Source: CAVQBJ01 sp963724405 (GTDB lineage Bacteria > Actinomycetota > Thermoleophilia > Solirubrobacterales > Solirubrobacteraceae). From it: a stretch of 64,000 nucleotides of DNA. Shown here piece by piece: positions 52,417 through 60,412 of this stretch (position 1 is the stretch's first letter; each line of letters begins with the position of its first letter). The DNA is taken from the NCBI GenBank assembly GCA_963724405.1, contig CAVRUQ010000003.1, positions 806,001 to 870,000 on the forward strand, in the 5' to 3' direction. The translations under genes were made by a program, and so were the position numbers. The notes beneath the pieces are model-generated. The model was not told the DNA's origin and made no database searches. It saw only the letters and a list, made by a program, of their open reading frames with translations.

Positions 52417-53298
52417 CTACAAGCCTAGTGCCTCTTCGATGACGTGCGCGCGAGCGTCGCCGTCGACGAACGGAACCTCGGGCGGGAAGTCGCTCAGCGC
52501 GGCTCGCGGCACGAGCCCCACGATCTCCGCCGCCGCGATCGGCGCGTGCGCGCGGACCGCGGCGACGGCCCGGGCGAGCGGCACCTCGATCGGGTCCTCG
52601 ATGTTCATCGCGACCTGCGCGATCCCGCCCCGCGCGGTGAGCGGCAGGCCGAGCGCCCGGACCCCGGGCAACCCCTCGGGCCCGCCCTCGCGAATCCGCG
52701 CGGCGACCGCGCGCGCCGTCGCGAGATCGGCGGGCGGCGCGAGCTCGAGGTTGAACGCGGCGAGCGGCGGCCGCGCGGAGACGAGCGTCACCCCGCCCGT
52801 CGGGTGCGCCTCTCGCGGCCCGAAGTCCGGGTTCAGCTCGCGGGTGCGCAGGCGGCGCGCGAGCACCGCCGGCCCGCCGCGACGCAGCTCGGCTCGCGGG
52901 CGCCCGCCCGCGAGCGCGCCGTAGAGCAGCACGGGCAGGCCGAGCTCCTCCCCGAGCCGGTCGCCGATCACCAGCGCCAGGGCGCACGCGGCGCCGCGGC
53001 TCGCGTGATCGAGGTGCACGATCGGGACGACGTCGAGCGCGCCGACGTGCGGATGCACGCCGCGCGGCGCGGCGAGATCGACGTAGCGGAGCGTCTCGGT
53101 GGCGCCCCGCAGCACCGCCGAGGCGAGCTCGTCGGTCGACGCGGTGAGCGTGTACACGGTGCGGTGGTGGTCGGGATCGGTGTGGGTGTCGAGCACGCGC
53201 CCCCCGTGCGACGCGAACGCGGCGCCGATCGCGTCCACGACGAGCGCGTCCCGGCCCTCTGAGACGTTCGGAACGGCAAGCAGCGAAACGGGGCTCAC
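52417..53298 (-). CDS. ftcD: Glutamate formiminotransferase
   Basis: A 293-residue protein matching the two formiminotransferase subdomains: SLLAVPNVSEGRDALVVDAIG, THTDPDHHRTVYTLTAS, DLAAPRGVHPHVGALDVVPIV, LGLPVLLYGALAGG and GGVAQVAMNIEDP-type GGIAQVAMNIEDPIEV. The cyclodeaminase domain of mammalian FTCD is absent. It transfers the formimino group from N-formiminoglutamate to tetrahydrofolate in histidine breakdown. Start: GTG 53298; no hut genes are adjacent. Confidence 0.92.
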   Translation of the reverse strand: MSPVSLLAVPNVSEGRDALVVDAIGAAFASHGGRVLDTHTDPDHHRTVYTLTASTDELASAVLRGATETLRYVDLAAPRGVHPHVGALDVVPIVHLDHASRGAACALALVIGDRLGEELGLPVLLYGALAGGRPRAELRRGGPAVLARRLRTRELNPDFGPREAHPTGGVTLVSARPPLAAFNLELAPPADLATARAVAARIREGGPEGLPGVRALGLPLTARGGIAQVAMNIEDPIEVPLARAVAAVRAHAPIAAAEIVGLVPRAALSDFPPEVPFVDGDARAHVIEEALGL

Positions 53299-53468
53299 GG
53301 CGCGGATCAGATCACCAATCGCGGCCGGGCGCCACCCCGACGCCCGTCCACTGCGGCCGCGCTCCCCTTGTCGGCGCCGCGCGCGGCGCCGACACGAAGG
53401 ATGAAGCCCGCTGCGCGTGCCCGCGCGAGGCCGCGCGGTGGGCCATCCGCCTCGAGGGAAGGACACCC

Positions 53469-54134
53469 ATGGGCTCCCCCGCCGCCAAGCCCCGCCGCTC
53501 TGTCGCCGCCGCCTGCGCCGCGATCTGCCTGCTCGGCGGCGTGATGGTGCAAGCCGCGGGAGCCGCCGCACACGCCGCAGGACACGCCACCGCAAGCCGC
53601 TCGCGCACGCGTCCGCATGCCGTGGCCCGGCCGGCCGACCCCGTGGCCAGCGGCATCGGTCCGTGCCCGGACACCACCCTCATGCCGAGCGCGAGCAACG
53701 AGCCGCGGATCGTGCGCTCGACCCTCTGCCTGATCAACGCGCAGCGGCGCCATTACGGCCTCGTCCCGCTCGTCGAGGACACGCGGCTGGATCGCGCGGC
53801 GCAGGCGCACAGCGACGACATGGTCGCCCACGGGTACTTCGAGCACGTCAGCCCGAGCGGCAGCACGCCTGAGAGCCGCATGACAGGCGCCGGCTACCTC
53901 TCGGGGAACGTCGGCTATGAGGTCGGCGAGAACATCGCCTGGGGCACGCTGAACCTCGCCACCCCGGCGAGCATCGTCAACGCCTGGATGAACTCACCCG
54001 GGCACCGCGCGAACATCCTGCGGAGCGCGTTCCGGCAGACCGGCATCGGGGTCAGCCCGGCCGCACCCGGCGGGATGGGACAGGGCGAGGCGGGTGCCAC
54101 CTACACGCAGGACTTCGGCGTCATCACCGGCTGA
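53469..54134 (+). CDS. Secreted CAP/SCP-domain protein
   Basis: A 221-residue exported protein: signal peptide (AAACAAICLLGGVMVQAAGAAAHA), a disordered segment, then the CAP domain with CLINAQRRHYGLVPLVEDTRLDRAAQAHSDDMVAHGYFEHVSPSG, VGENIAWG, IVNAWMNSPGHRANILRSAFRQTGIGV. The His and Glu residues of the CAP cavity are kept. Bacterial members (YkwD-like) have unclear roles at the cell surface. GAGGGAAGGA precedes the ATG. Confidence 0.92.
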   Translation: MGSPAAKPRRSVAAACAAICLLGGVMVQAAGAAAHAAGHATASRSRTRPHAVARPADPVASGIGPCPDTTLMPSASNEPRIVRSTLCLINAQRRHYGLVPLVEDTRLDRAAQAHSDDMVAHGYFEHVSPSGSTPESRMTGAGYLSGNVGYEVGENIAWGTLNLATPASIVNAWMNSPGHRANILRSAFRQTGIGVSPAAPGGMGQGEAGATYTQDFGVITG

Positions 54135-54170
54135 GCCGGCGCCGCCGGCGCCCGGCGGGCGTGAGCGGCC

Positions 54171-54518
54171 TCACGCCTGCGTGTGATGACGCTTGTTCGC
54201 CGCGCGGATCGAGATGGCGGCGCTGTCGGACGCCTGCTGCCACACGGCGGCCTGCTCGGCGAGCTCCTCGGCCAGCCGTTCCATGTGCTCCACCGCCGCG
54301 CTGCCCGGCACGCCGTGCTCGCGCGCGACCACCCGGATGTAGGCGACCGCGTCGACGAGAGTGCCCGCACCCTCGGACAGCATCACGTCGGTGCCGAGCC
54401 GGCGCACTCGCTCGGCGACGGCCTCCGCGTCGGTGGCGGCGAGATCCCGGAACAGATCGTCGACGGTGATCCGCTCGGTGTCGAGCATTCCGCTCTCGCT
54501 CTGTGACCTGTCGCTCAT
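54171..54518 (-). CDS. Small helical protein of unknown function
   Basis: A 115-residue acidic, helix-rich soluble protein (ITVDDLFRDLAATDAEAVAERVRRLG ... VAYIRVVAREHGVPGSAAVEHMERLAEELAEQAAVW). The amphipathic pattern suggests a short coiled coil near the end. No family recognised. It has an AT-rich upstream region, unusual for this genome, containing nested inverted repeats, so it may be tightly regulated. Confidence 0.65.
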   Translation of the reverse strand: MSDRSQSESGMLDTERITVDDLFRDLAATDAEAVAERVRRLGTDVMLSEGAGTLVDAVAYIRVVAREHGVPGSAAVEHMERLAEELAEQAAVWQQASDSAAISIRAANKRHHTQA

Positions 54519-54536
54519 CGCTGGCTCCCGTGGCGT

Positions 54537-54582
54537 CGTCTATCGAATGCTTCGCGGCATTACGCCGCAATATCTATAGACG
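54537..54582. promoter_or_regulatory. Nested inverted repeats in an AT-rich promoter region
   Basis: CGTCTAT (54537-54543) and ATAGACG (54576-54582) flank GCGGC-ATTAC-GCCGC (54554-54568). The region begins 19 bases before the start of the small helical-protein gene and is one of the most AT-rich spots outside the right-hand element. An operator or mRNA leader structure is possible. Confidence 0.35.
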
Positions 54583-54658
54583 CACTACGAGCCGAATCGA
54601 TTCCCTGATCACGGAGATATAACGACCGCCAAATCCGACGTACGCATATTGGGTGCGA

Positions 54659-54697
54659 GTCTCGCGGACGGTGCGGCTCGCGCGTCGTCCGCGAGAC
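54659..54697. terminator. 12-bp perfect inverted repeat after the exporter gene
   Basis: GTCTCGCGGACG (54659-54670) and CGTCCGCGAGAC (54686-54697) form a perfect 12-bp stem with a 15-base loop, 88 bases past the stop of the minus-strand MFS gene. It probably acts as a terminator; no T run follows. Confidence 0.5.
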
Positions 54698-54784
54698 GCC
54701 GCAGCGGCGGCGTCCGAGCGGCGCGCCCGGTCGCCGTCCGGGTCATTGCGCGCCGGCTCGGGGAGCGCCGGGGAACGCCCGCGA

Positions 54785-56395
54785 TCATGCCGCGAGGTCG
54801 ACCGCCACCTCACCGCCGGGCTGGACGTCGGCGCCGACCGGCGGCGCGGGCGGGCGCAGCAGCGCGGCAATCGCCGCCGCGCCGACGAGGCACACGACGA
54901 CCGCCACGCGGAAGGCGGCGCCGTAGCCGTCGGTGAGGGCCTGGGCGTGACCGGCGCCGGCCAGCATCGCGTCGTGCGTGTGCGTGCCGGCGAGCGTGCT
55001 CAGGGCGGCGAGCCCGAGCGCGCCGCCGATGAACCGCGACGAGTTGACCAGGCCGGAGGCGAGGCCGCTCTCCTCGTTCGGGACGCCCTGCACCGCGGCC
55101 ACCGTCGCGGCGACGTTGGCGAGGCCCATACCGGTGGCCGCCAGCAGGCTGCCGGGCAGGATCGCCGTGAGGTATGCGGCGCCCGGATGCACGGCCGTGA
55201 AGCAGACGAGCCCGGTGGCCGCGAACAGCATGCCGACGGTGATCGTGCGGCGCGAGCCGAGCCGAGCGATCACCCGCGGCGCGAACTGCGAGGCGGCGAA
55301 CACCGTCAACGTCATGGGCAGGAACCCGACTCCGGCCTGCAGCGCGCTGTACCCGAGGACCTCCTGCATGTACAGGGTCACGAAGAAGAAGGTCGAGAAC
55401 AGCGCGGCGTACAGCAACAGGATCACGAGGTTCGCGGCGCGGAGCTGCGGACGCCGGAAGATCGAGAGGGGCACGAGCGGGGCGCGGGCAACGCGATGCT
55501 CCCACAGCCCGAACAGCGTCAGCGCGGTGACGCCGAACGCGACCGGCACGAGCACTCCGGGGGCGCCCCAGCCGAGCGTCCCCGTGCGGACGATCCCGTA
55601 CACGGCGGCCACGAGGCCGAGCGTCATGAGCACCGCACCGGCGAAGTCGAAGTGCCGCGCGTCGTCACGCTTGCCCTCCTGGATGAGACGCCGCCCGAGG
55701 ACGACGACCACGATCCCGATCGGCACGTTGACGAGAAAGATCGCCGACCAGCCCGCCGTGGACGTCAGCAGGCCGCCGACGAGCGCGCCCGCCGATGCGC
55801 CGAGGCCCGACATCGCGCCCCAGATCCCGACCGCCCGGTTGCGCTCGGCGCCCTCGGCGAACGACGTCGTGAGGATGGCCAGCGTGGCCGGTGACACGAC
55901 GGCGCCGGCGACGCCCTGCAGCGCGCGGGCGCCGATGAGCAGGCCCCGCGACGACGCGGCGGCGCAGACGAGCGAGGCGACGGAGAAGGCGGCCGTGCCG
56001 AGGAGGAACATGCGGCGCCGGCCGAGCAGGTCGGCGGCGCGGCCGCCGAGCATCAGGAAACCGGCGAAGGTGAGCGTGTAGGCGTTGACCACCCACTGCA
56101 GCCCGGTGGTCGAGAAGCCGAGGTCGACCCGGATCGAGGGCAGGGCCACGTTCACGATCGTGACGTCGAGCACGATCATGAATTGGGCCATGCAGACGAG
56201 GATCAGCAGCAGCGTCGCGGCGCGGGGAGTGCGGGTCGTGCCGGGCTGCGCGCCGGTGGGCGCCGCCGGCGGCCGATCGCGGCGGACGAGGGCGCGACCG
56301 GCAGCGCCCGGCCCGCGTCGGCGCGCGGGCGCGTCGGTCCATCCCGACGCGCGCGACCGGAGAGATTCGTCTCGGTGGTTCCTACTCTGGTTCAT
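54785..56395 (-). CDS. DHA2-type MFS multidrug exporter
   Basis: About 536 residues with a disordered, Arg-rich N-terminal 60 residues, then some 14 transmembrane helices. Motifs: FMIVLDVTIVNVALPSI in helix 1 (motif D1 of the 14-helix family), FAGFLMLGGRAADLLGRRRMF (motif A), RALQGVAGAVVSPATLA and the motif C-like GASAGALVGGLLTSTAGWSAIFLVNVPIG. A proton-driven drug or metabolite exporter is expected. The start is uncertain; ATG 56395 overlaps the divergent regulator frame. The regulator probably controls it. Confidence 0.9.
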   Translation of the reverse strand: MNQSRNHRDESLRSRASGWTDAPARRRGPGAAGRALVRRDRPPAAPTGAQPGTTRTPRAATLLLILVCMAQFMIVLDVTIVNVALPSIRVDLGFSTTGLQWVVNAYTLTFAGFLMLGGRAADLLGRRRMFLLGTAAFSVASLVCAAASSRGLLIGARALQGVAGAVVSPATLAILTTSFAEGAERNRAVGIWGAMSGLGASAGALVGGLLTSTAGWSAIFLVNVPIGIVVVVLGRRLIQEGKRDDARHFDFAGAVLMTLGLVAAVYGIVRTGTLGWGAPGVLVPVAFGVTALTLFGLWEHRVARAPLVPLSIFRRPQLRAANLVILLLYAALFSTFFFVTLYMQEVLGYSALQAGVGFLPMTLTVFAASQFAPRVIARLGSRRTITVGMLFAATGLVCFTAVHPGAAYLTAILPGSLLAATGMGLANVAATVAAVQGVPNEESGLASGLVNSSRFIGGALGLAALSTLAGTHTHDAMLAGAGHAQALTDGYGAAFRVAVVVCLVGAAAIAALLRPPAPPVGADVQPGGEVAVDLAA

Positions 56396-56399
56396 GTGC

Positions 56400-57383
56400 A
56401 TGGTGGTAGTCTGCGATCGTGACGATGCAGGTACAAGAGAGGGGTTTATCCTGGTACTCGAGCCACCACCCATAGCTCCCGATCGCCAGGCCGCGAGGAA
56501 CGGAAAGGCGAGCAACGGATCCGCGGCGAACGGCAACGGCGGCTCCCGGCGGGCCGAGCTGGCCGACTTCCTCAAGGCACGCCGCGCCGCGTTGCAGCCG
56601 GTCGACGTCGGCCTGCCCGGGTGCGGCCGCCGCCGCACCCCCGGGCTGCGCCGCGAGGAGGTGGCTCAGCTCGCCGGCGTGGGAACGACCTGGTACACGT
56701 GGCTCGAGCAGGGTCGCGACGTGCGCGCGTCGGTGTCGGTGCTGGAGTCGCTGGCCACCGCCCTGCGCATGAGCTCGGCCGAGCGCAACCACCTCATCAT
56801 GCTCGGCCGGGGTGAGCAGCAGCCGCCGCCGGTGAAGAAGCGGGAGAAGGTCACGCCGACGGTGCGCCGACTGGTCGAGAACCTCGGCGCGAATCCCGCC
56901 TACGTGCTCGGGCGCCGCTGGGACTACCTGGCCTGGAACTCGGCCTACGCCGTCGTCTTCGGCGACCCCGAAGAGGTGCCGGCGGGCGCGCGCAACGCGC
57001 TCTGGCTGATGTTCACCGACCCGACGCGGCGCGAGGTCATGACCGACTGGGACGTCAGCGCCCGGCGCCTCATCGCCCGCTTCCGTGCCGATCACGCCCG
57101 CCACGTCGGGGACCCATGCTTCGAGGAGCTCGTCGACGCGCTGCTCGAGGTGAGTCCGGACTTCCGCCGCTGGTGGCCCCGCCACGAGGTGCTCGGATCG
57201 GGCGAGGGCCGCAAGACGATCATCCATCCCGTCGCGGGGCGGCTCGAGTTCGAGCACGCCTTGTTCAAGCACGGCGACACGCCCGACCAGCGACTGGTGC
57301 TCTACTCGCCGATCCAGGACGGGGAGTCGCCGGCTCGACTGGCGCGGCTGCTCGAGTCCGTTCGCGAGCCCGTGGCGGCCTGA
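56400..57383 (+). CDS. XRE-family regulator with MLTR ligand-binding domain
   Basis: Helix-turn-helix near the N terminus (RRTPGLRREEVAQLAGVGTTWYTWLEQGRDVRASVSVLESLATALRM), followed by an MmyB/MLTR-like domain with NPAYVLGRRWDYLAWNSAYAVVFG and the closing GRLEFEHALFKHGDTPDQRLVLY. Members sense small ligands and often sit divergent from transporter genes, as here. The start is unclear: ATGs at 56394/56400 overlap the exporter start and have no ribosome site, whereas CTG 56451 has GAGAGGGG six bases before it. Confidence 0.88.
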   Translation: MVVVCDRDDAGTREGFILVLEPPPIAPDRQAARNGKASNGSAANGNGGSRRAELADFLKARRAALQPVDVGLPGCGRRRTPGLRREEVAQLAGVGTTWYTWLEQGRDVRASVSVLESLATALRMSSAERNHLIMLGRGEQQPPPVKKREKVTPTVRRLVENLGANPAYVLGRRWDYLAWNSAYAVVFGDPEEVPAGARNALWLMFTDPTRREVMTDWDVSARRLIARFRADHARHVGDPCFEELVDALLEVSPDFRRWWPRHEVLGSGEGRKTIIHPVAGRLEFEHALFKHGDTPDQRLVLYSPIQDGESPARLARLLESVREPVAA

Positions 57384-57479
57384 TGCGGCGGCGTCGGTGG
57401 CGCCGGTCGGCGGGGCCCCGCCGCTAGACTCCGTCGCCTCGGCCGTGCGGCGCGTCTGACGCCGCGTGGGCGGGACCCC

Positions 57480-57553
57480 GCCGGAGTAGCTCAGTCGGTT
57501 AGAGCAGCGGAATCATAATCCGCGTGTCGGGGGTTCGAGTCCCTCCTCCGGCA
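57480..57553 (+). tRNA. tRNA with anticodon CAT (Met most likely)
   Basis: A full cloverleaf can be drawn: acceptor GCCGGAG/CTCCGGC plus discriminator A, D arm GCTC...GAGC, anticodon stem GCGGA/TCCGC with loop ATCATAA (anticodon CAT), five-base variable loop and T arm GGGGG-TTCGAGT-CCCTC with one G-U pair. CCA is not encoded. CAT can be elongator Met, or Ile after lysidine modification; the initiator is unlikely because the acceptor end is fully paired. Its 3' end is the integration point of the element that follows. Confidence 0.93.
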
Positions 57554-57613
57554 TTTGCGAAGTCCCTGCAGACTGGCACTTTCGCGTCGACGTGATGTCC
57601 CTCCGCAACGGGG

Positions 57614-57671
57614 GGGCTCCCCAAGGGCTCCCCGAACACACGAAGGGCTCCCCACACTTCGAGGAGCCCTT
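57614..57671. repeat. Three GGGCTCCCC direct repeats plus an inverted copy beside the attachment site
   Basis: GGGCTCCCC occurs at 57614, 57625 and 57645, the last two as AAGGGCTCCCC. GGAGCCCTT (57663-57671) pairs with AAGGGCTCC (57643-57651) in a nine-bp hairpin, 40 bases past the integrase stop. They could be integrase arm-type binding sites, a terminator, or both. Confidence 0.6.
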
Positions 57672-57710
57672 GTAGACGACGGCGGGGATGGTCGCGGGCT
57701 ACGCGGCGCG

Positions 57711-58886
57711 TCAAATCGGCGTCACCGTCGCGATCTGCTCATCCACCAGCGCGCCCAGGCGGGCGGCGGCGTGGGGCTGTGGCGCGTAGTGGACGTACTT
57801 CCGGGTCGTCGTGATGTCGGCGTGACCCATCCAGGTCTGCACGTCGGTGATCGGGAACGCCCGGACGGCCATCGTGCCGAAACTGTGGCGGAGATCGTGG
57901 AAGCGCAGGCGGCGCAGGCCAGCGCGCTGTTGCGCCGCGACGTAGCGGCGATACAGCGCCGACCGGTCGATCCACTCGCCCACCATGTTGACGAACACGA
58001 GGTCATCGTCCTGGGTGAAGTGCTCGCGCTCGCGAAGCGCCTGGAGTACCCGGACGACTTGCGGTATGAGGATCACCGAGCGGACCTTGTAAGACTTCGG
58101 CAAGTCCTCCCCGCCCTCGTCCGTGTACCCGCGCTCGACGTGGACGAGTGCGTCGACGAGGTCGATCGACCGCCAGCGCAGGTTCCGCAACTCGCTAGCG
58201 CGGAGGCCGGTGAACGCGGCGGTGATGAAGATGGCGGCGTCCTGTGCGTCGGCGGCAGCGGCCGCGAGCATCTGCACCTCGTCGGGCCGGTAGAAGCTGA
58301 TCGTCCCCGACGTCGCGCGGCGACTGCGCGCCCACTCGAACCCCGCGGCCGGACTCTCGCCGAGCCCATGCTGGCGAACGGCGAGGGCGAAGATGCCGCG
58401 GATGATCGCCCGGTACTGGTTCAGCGTCCCCGCCGACAGCCCGCGCTTCACGAGGCGCGCGCGGTACGCCTGGATCTCGTCGCGGGTGACCGTCCCGATG
58501 GGCCGCTGCCCCCACTCGGGCGTCAGGTCGCGCGCGATGATGTTGCGGTAGGTACGCAGGGTCGTGGCCCGGAAGTCCCCGTCGGCGATGCGCGCCTGCA
58601 GCGACGCGATGTAGGCGTCGGCGACCGACCCGAACGTGATCCCACCGGCCGCAGTGAGGGCGGCGCCAGCGTCGGCGAGAAACCGCGCCAGCGCCTGGTC
58701 GGCGCCCGTGCGCGTGAGATACCCGGCGGGCGGGCGACTGCGCTTCGTCCACGCCTTGCCGAGCACCTTCGCCGAGTCCTTTCCGGCGAGGCGGTAGCGG
58801 CCTACCCACACGGGCTCGCGGCGAGTGCGGCCCTTGCGTTCCGTGGACAGCCGCACGGACGCACTCTCGTAGCTCTGAGCTTGCAT
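57711..58886 (-). CDS. int: Tyrosine recombinase / phage integrase
   Basis: A 391-residue integrase: N-terminal arm-binding region (VWVGRYRLAGKDSAKVLG), SAM-like core-binding domain (TTLRTYRNIIARDLTPEWGQRPIGTVTRDEIQAYRARL) and catalytic domain with the Arg in AAFTGLRASELRNL, HDLRHSFGTMAVR, the GHAD motif and the nucleophile Tyr in TTRKYVHYA. The start ATG 58886 has GGAGGG eight bases upstream. An alternative start at 59033 overlaps the excisionase stop but would put a stable hairpin inside the coding sequence. Confidence 0.95.
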   Translation of the reverse strand: MQAQSYESASVRLSTERKGRTRREPVWVGRYRLAGKDSAKVLGKAWTKRSRPPAGYLTRTGADQALARFLADAGAALTAAGGITFGSVADAYIASLQARIADGDFRATTLRTYRNIIARDLTPEWGQRPIGTVTRDEIQAYRARLVKRGLSAGTLNQYRAIIRGIFALAVRQHGLGESPAAGFEWARSRRATSGTISFYRPDEVQMLAAAAADAQDAAIFITAAFTGLRASELRNLRWRSIDLVDALVHVERGYTDEGGEDLPKSYKVRSVILIPQVVRVLQALREREHFTQDDDLVFVNMVGEWIDRSALYRRYVAAQQRAGLRRLRFHDLRHSFGTMAVRAFPITDVQTWMGHADITTTRKYVHYAPQPHAAARLGALVDEQIATVTPI

Positions 58887-58947
58887 CGGGAATTTCCCTC
58901 CTGATGCCGGGCTCCGGGGCGTTGTCGCGCCGCCGGAGCGAAGTTCC

Positions 58948-58979
58948 GGAAGCTCCCCGGTTACCGCCGGGGAGCTTCC
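58948..58979. terminator. 13-bp perfect hairpin between excisionase and integrase
   Basis: GGAAGCTCCCCGG (58948-58960) and CCGGGGAGCTTCC (58967-58979) surround a six-base loop. The structure lies 50 bases past the excisionase stop and 60 bases before the integrase start on the minus strand. It could attenuate integrase expression from the upstream operon, a common device in lysogeny modules. Confidence 0.6.
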
Positions 58980-59029
58980 GCTTGCGCTCAGCAGCGTAGG
59001 GGCGGACATCACCGAAGCCAACTGGCTCG

Positions 59030-59209
59030 TCATGTGGTCGATGCCTCGCGCTCGCGCACCCATGCGTCGATCGCCTCCGGCCGGAACCGGTAGTAGCGGC
59101 CGAGCCTCACGGTCGGGATGCGGTCGTCGCGCGCCTGGGCGTAGACCCAGGTCTTGGGCACGCCGAGCATGAGGGCGACGTCTTCGGCGGTGAGCAACCT
59201 CGTCATCAC
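59030..59209 (-). CDS. xis: Excisionase-like MerR-type DNA-binding protein
   Basis: A 59-residue winged-helix protein of the excisionase/AlpA type: LLTAEDVALMLGVPKTWVYAQARDDRIPTVRLGRYYRFRPEAIDAWVRER, covering helix-turn-helix and wing. The GTG 59209 start has GGAGGT seven bases upstream; the open frame extends further but without family similarity. It probably sets integrase direction or controls the element promoter. Located just upstream of the integrase gene on the same strand. Confidence 0.88.
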   Translation of the reverse strand: MMTRLLTAEDVALMLGVPKTWVYAQARDDRIPTVRLGRYYRFRPEAIDAWVREREASTT

Positions 59210-59603
59210 TAGAGCGACCTCCGGTGTGGTCATCGGCGCCGGGTCGTGTAGTGGTTCCGAGGTCGCCTCGGCAGTAGCTAGAACGCGGGTCGGTGGGCGC
59301 CTGGTGAAAGGGTCCGCGTCGTTCGGTGTGACGAGTGTCGGACGCGAATCGGACACCGTCGGGACAGACCATACGACCGACTACGGCGGGCATCGCATGC
59401 GCAAGGCCCCGAGCGGGCGGCGGAACGCGCAAGCGCGGCCCACGCGGGCCGTGTCCCCCCGGTCGGCGCGTAGGCCGTGACTGTCGTGCATTGGACGAGC
59501 GGTGAGCGACAGCGCTGGCGCGACGGGTGTCCAGCGTTCGCGCACACCTGATCGGGTGCCTACCCGGACGCCTTACGCGGCTCGGCTGGCTTGGGGCTGC
59601 ACG
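59210..59603. other. 394-base region without a supported gene inside the element
   Basis: Open frames exist on both strands but none has a good ribosome site or recognisable sequence. A short inverted repeat GTGTC (59335-59339) / GACAC (59352-59356) is present, and the stretch may hold the promoter and operators for xis-int. I see nothing else. Confidence 0.4.
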
Positions 59604-59939
59604 TCACGCGGCTTCCTGCGACGCTCGGGCTCGGCGGCGTGCCCGCCACAGCCCGAGAGCGACGAGCGTGACAACAACCGCCCAGTAGCCCCATGCGAGG
59701 CCTGTCCCGAGCGTGGGCGCCAACTTGACGGCGCCGCCGGAACCCTCCGGGAGATACAACCGCCCTCCGACCATTTGCCCGTCGATGCCGGAATCCGGCG
59801 CCTCGTCGACCGGCGCGTACAACAGGCCACCCACCGCTGCGTCGAACTGCTGGGTCCCCGTGCCCTCTTCGAGCCGGATCCCCCAATTGTCACCGCGGTA
59901 CACCACCGGCAGCCACCCGCCTAGGAGTCCGGCGTGCAC
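59604..59939 (-). CDS. Small C-terminally membrane-anchored protein of the element
   Basis: From the GTG that overlaps the end of the upstream gene it encodes 111 residues: GGWLPVVYRGDNWGIRLEEGTGTQQFDAAVGG, LYLPEGSGGAVKLAP, one C-terminal transmembrane helix (GLAWGYWAVVVTLVALGLW) and a basic tail (RARRRARASQEAA). An ATG at 59996 is an alternative start. No family recognised. A tail-anchored, outward-facing domain is likely. Paired with the membrane gene upstream, which it overlaps by 19 bases. Confidence 0.55.
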   Translation of the reverse strand: MHAGLLGGWLPVVYRGDNWGIRLEEGTGTQQFDAAVGGLLYAPVDEAPDSGIDGQMVGGRLYLPEGSGGAVKLAPTLGTGLAWGYWAVVVTLVALGLWRARRRARASQEAA

Positions 59940-60334
59940 AGGACCGACCGATGCCTCGTGCCGCGCGGCTGCGGGTACACCTCGCGTTGGCTCCATGTGA
60001 CAAGAGGCTGCCACCAGACCACGCCCACCAGCACGGCAACGGCGACTGCGATCTTCGCCCCTCGCGAGGGATACCTGCCCACTGACACGAGCAGCCAGAC
60101 CGGAATTGCGACCGCGCTGATCAGACGCCCATACGCGAAGGCCCCATAGCCCAGCAGGACGAGTCCGTTGGACCCGATGGCCATTACCACCAGCACGATC
60201 GTGCCCCACCACAGGACGGGCCGGAGGCGCGCCAACCGATAGAGCCTCGCGACGCCGCGCCGGACAATGGCGATCCCGGCGGCGATCAGACGTCCGAGCG
60301 GCCCGAGCGTCTCGCTGTGACCTGCGTCCTCCAT
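59921..60334 (-). CDS. Small polytopic membrane protein of the element
   Basis: A 137-residue protein: amphipathic N terminus (LGPLGRLIAAGIAIVRRGVARLYRLARL), then three hydrophobic segments (LWWGTIVLVVMAIGSNGLVLLG; GRLISAVAIPVWLLVSVG; IAVAVAVLVGVVWWQPLV) and a short hydrophilic tail. The basic-then-hydrophobic order suggests an inner-membrane protein. No family recognised. It overlaps the next membrane gene; together they might change the envelope, for instance in superinfection exclusion, which is only a guess from context. Confidence 0.6.
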   Translation of the reverse strand: MEDAGHSETLGPLGRLIAAGIAIVRRGVARLYRLARLRPVLWWGTIVLVVMAIGSNGLVLLGYGAFAYGRLISAVAIPVWLLVSVGRYPSRGAKIAVAVAVLVGVVWWQPLVTWSQREVYPQPRGTRHRSVLCTPDS

Positions 60335-60412
60335 GCCCTCAGAATCGACGCGATGCGCCGGTGGTGCAAGTCTCACTCACCAATGGCAGACGGATTCCTG
60401 GGCGCGGGTCGT

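Noticed and set aside
57480..57553. Initiator tRNA-fMet
   Set aside because: The first acceptor pair is G-C and the anticodon stem lacks the three G-C pairs next to the loop, both unlike bacterial initiators.
59278..59547. Minus-strand 89-codon frame rich in Cys and Arg upstream of xis
   Set aside because: No ribosome site and composition typical of out-of-frame GC-rich DNA.
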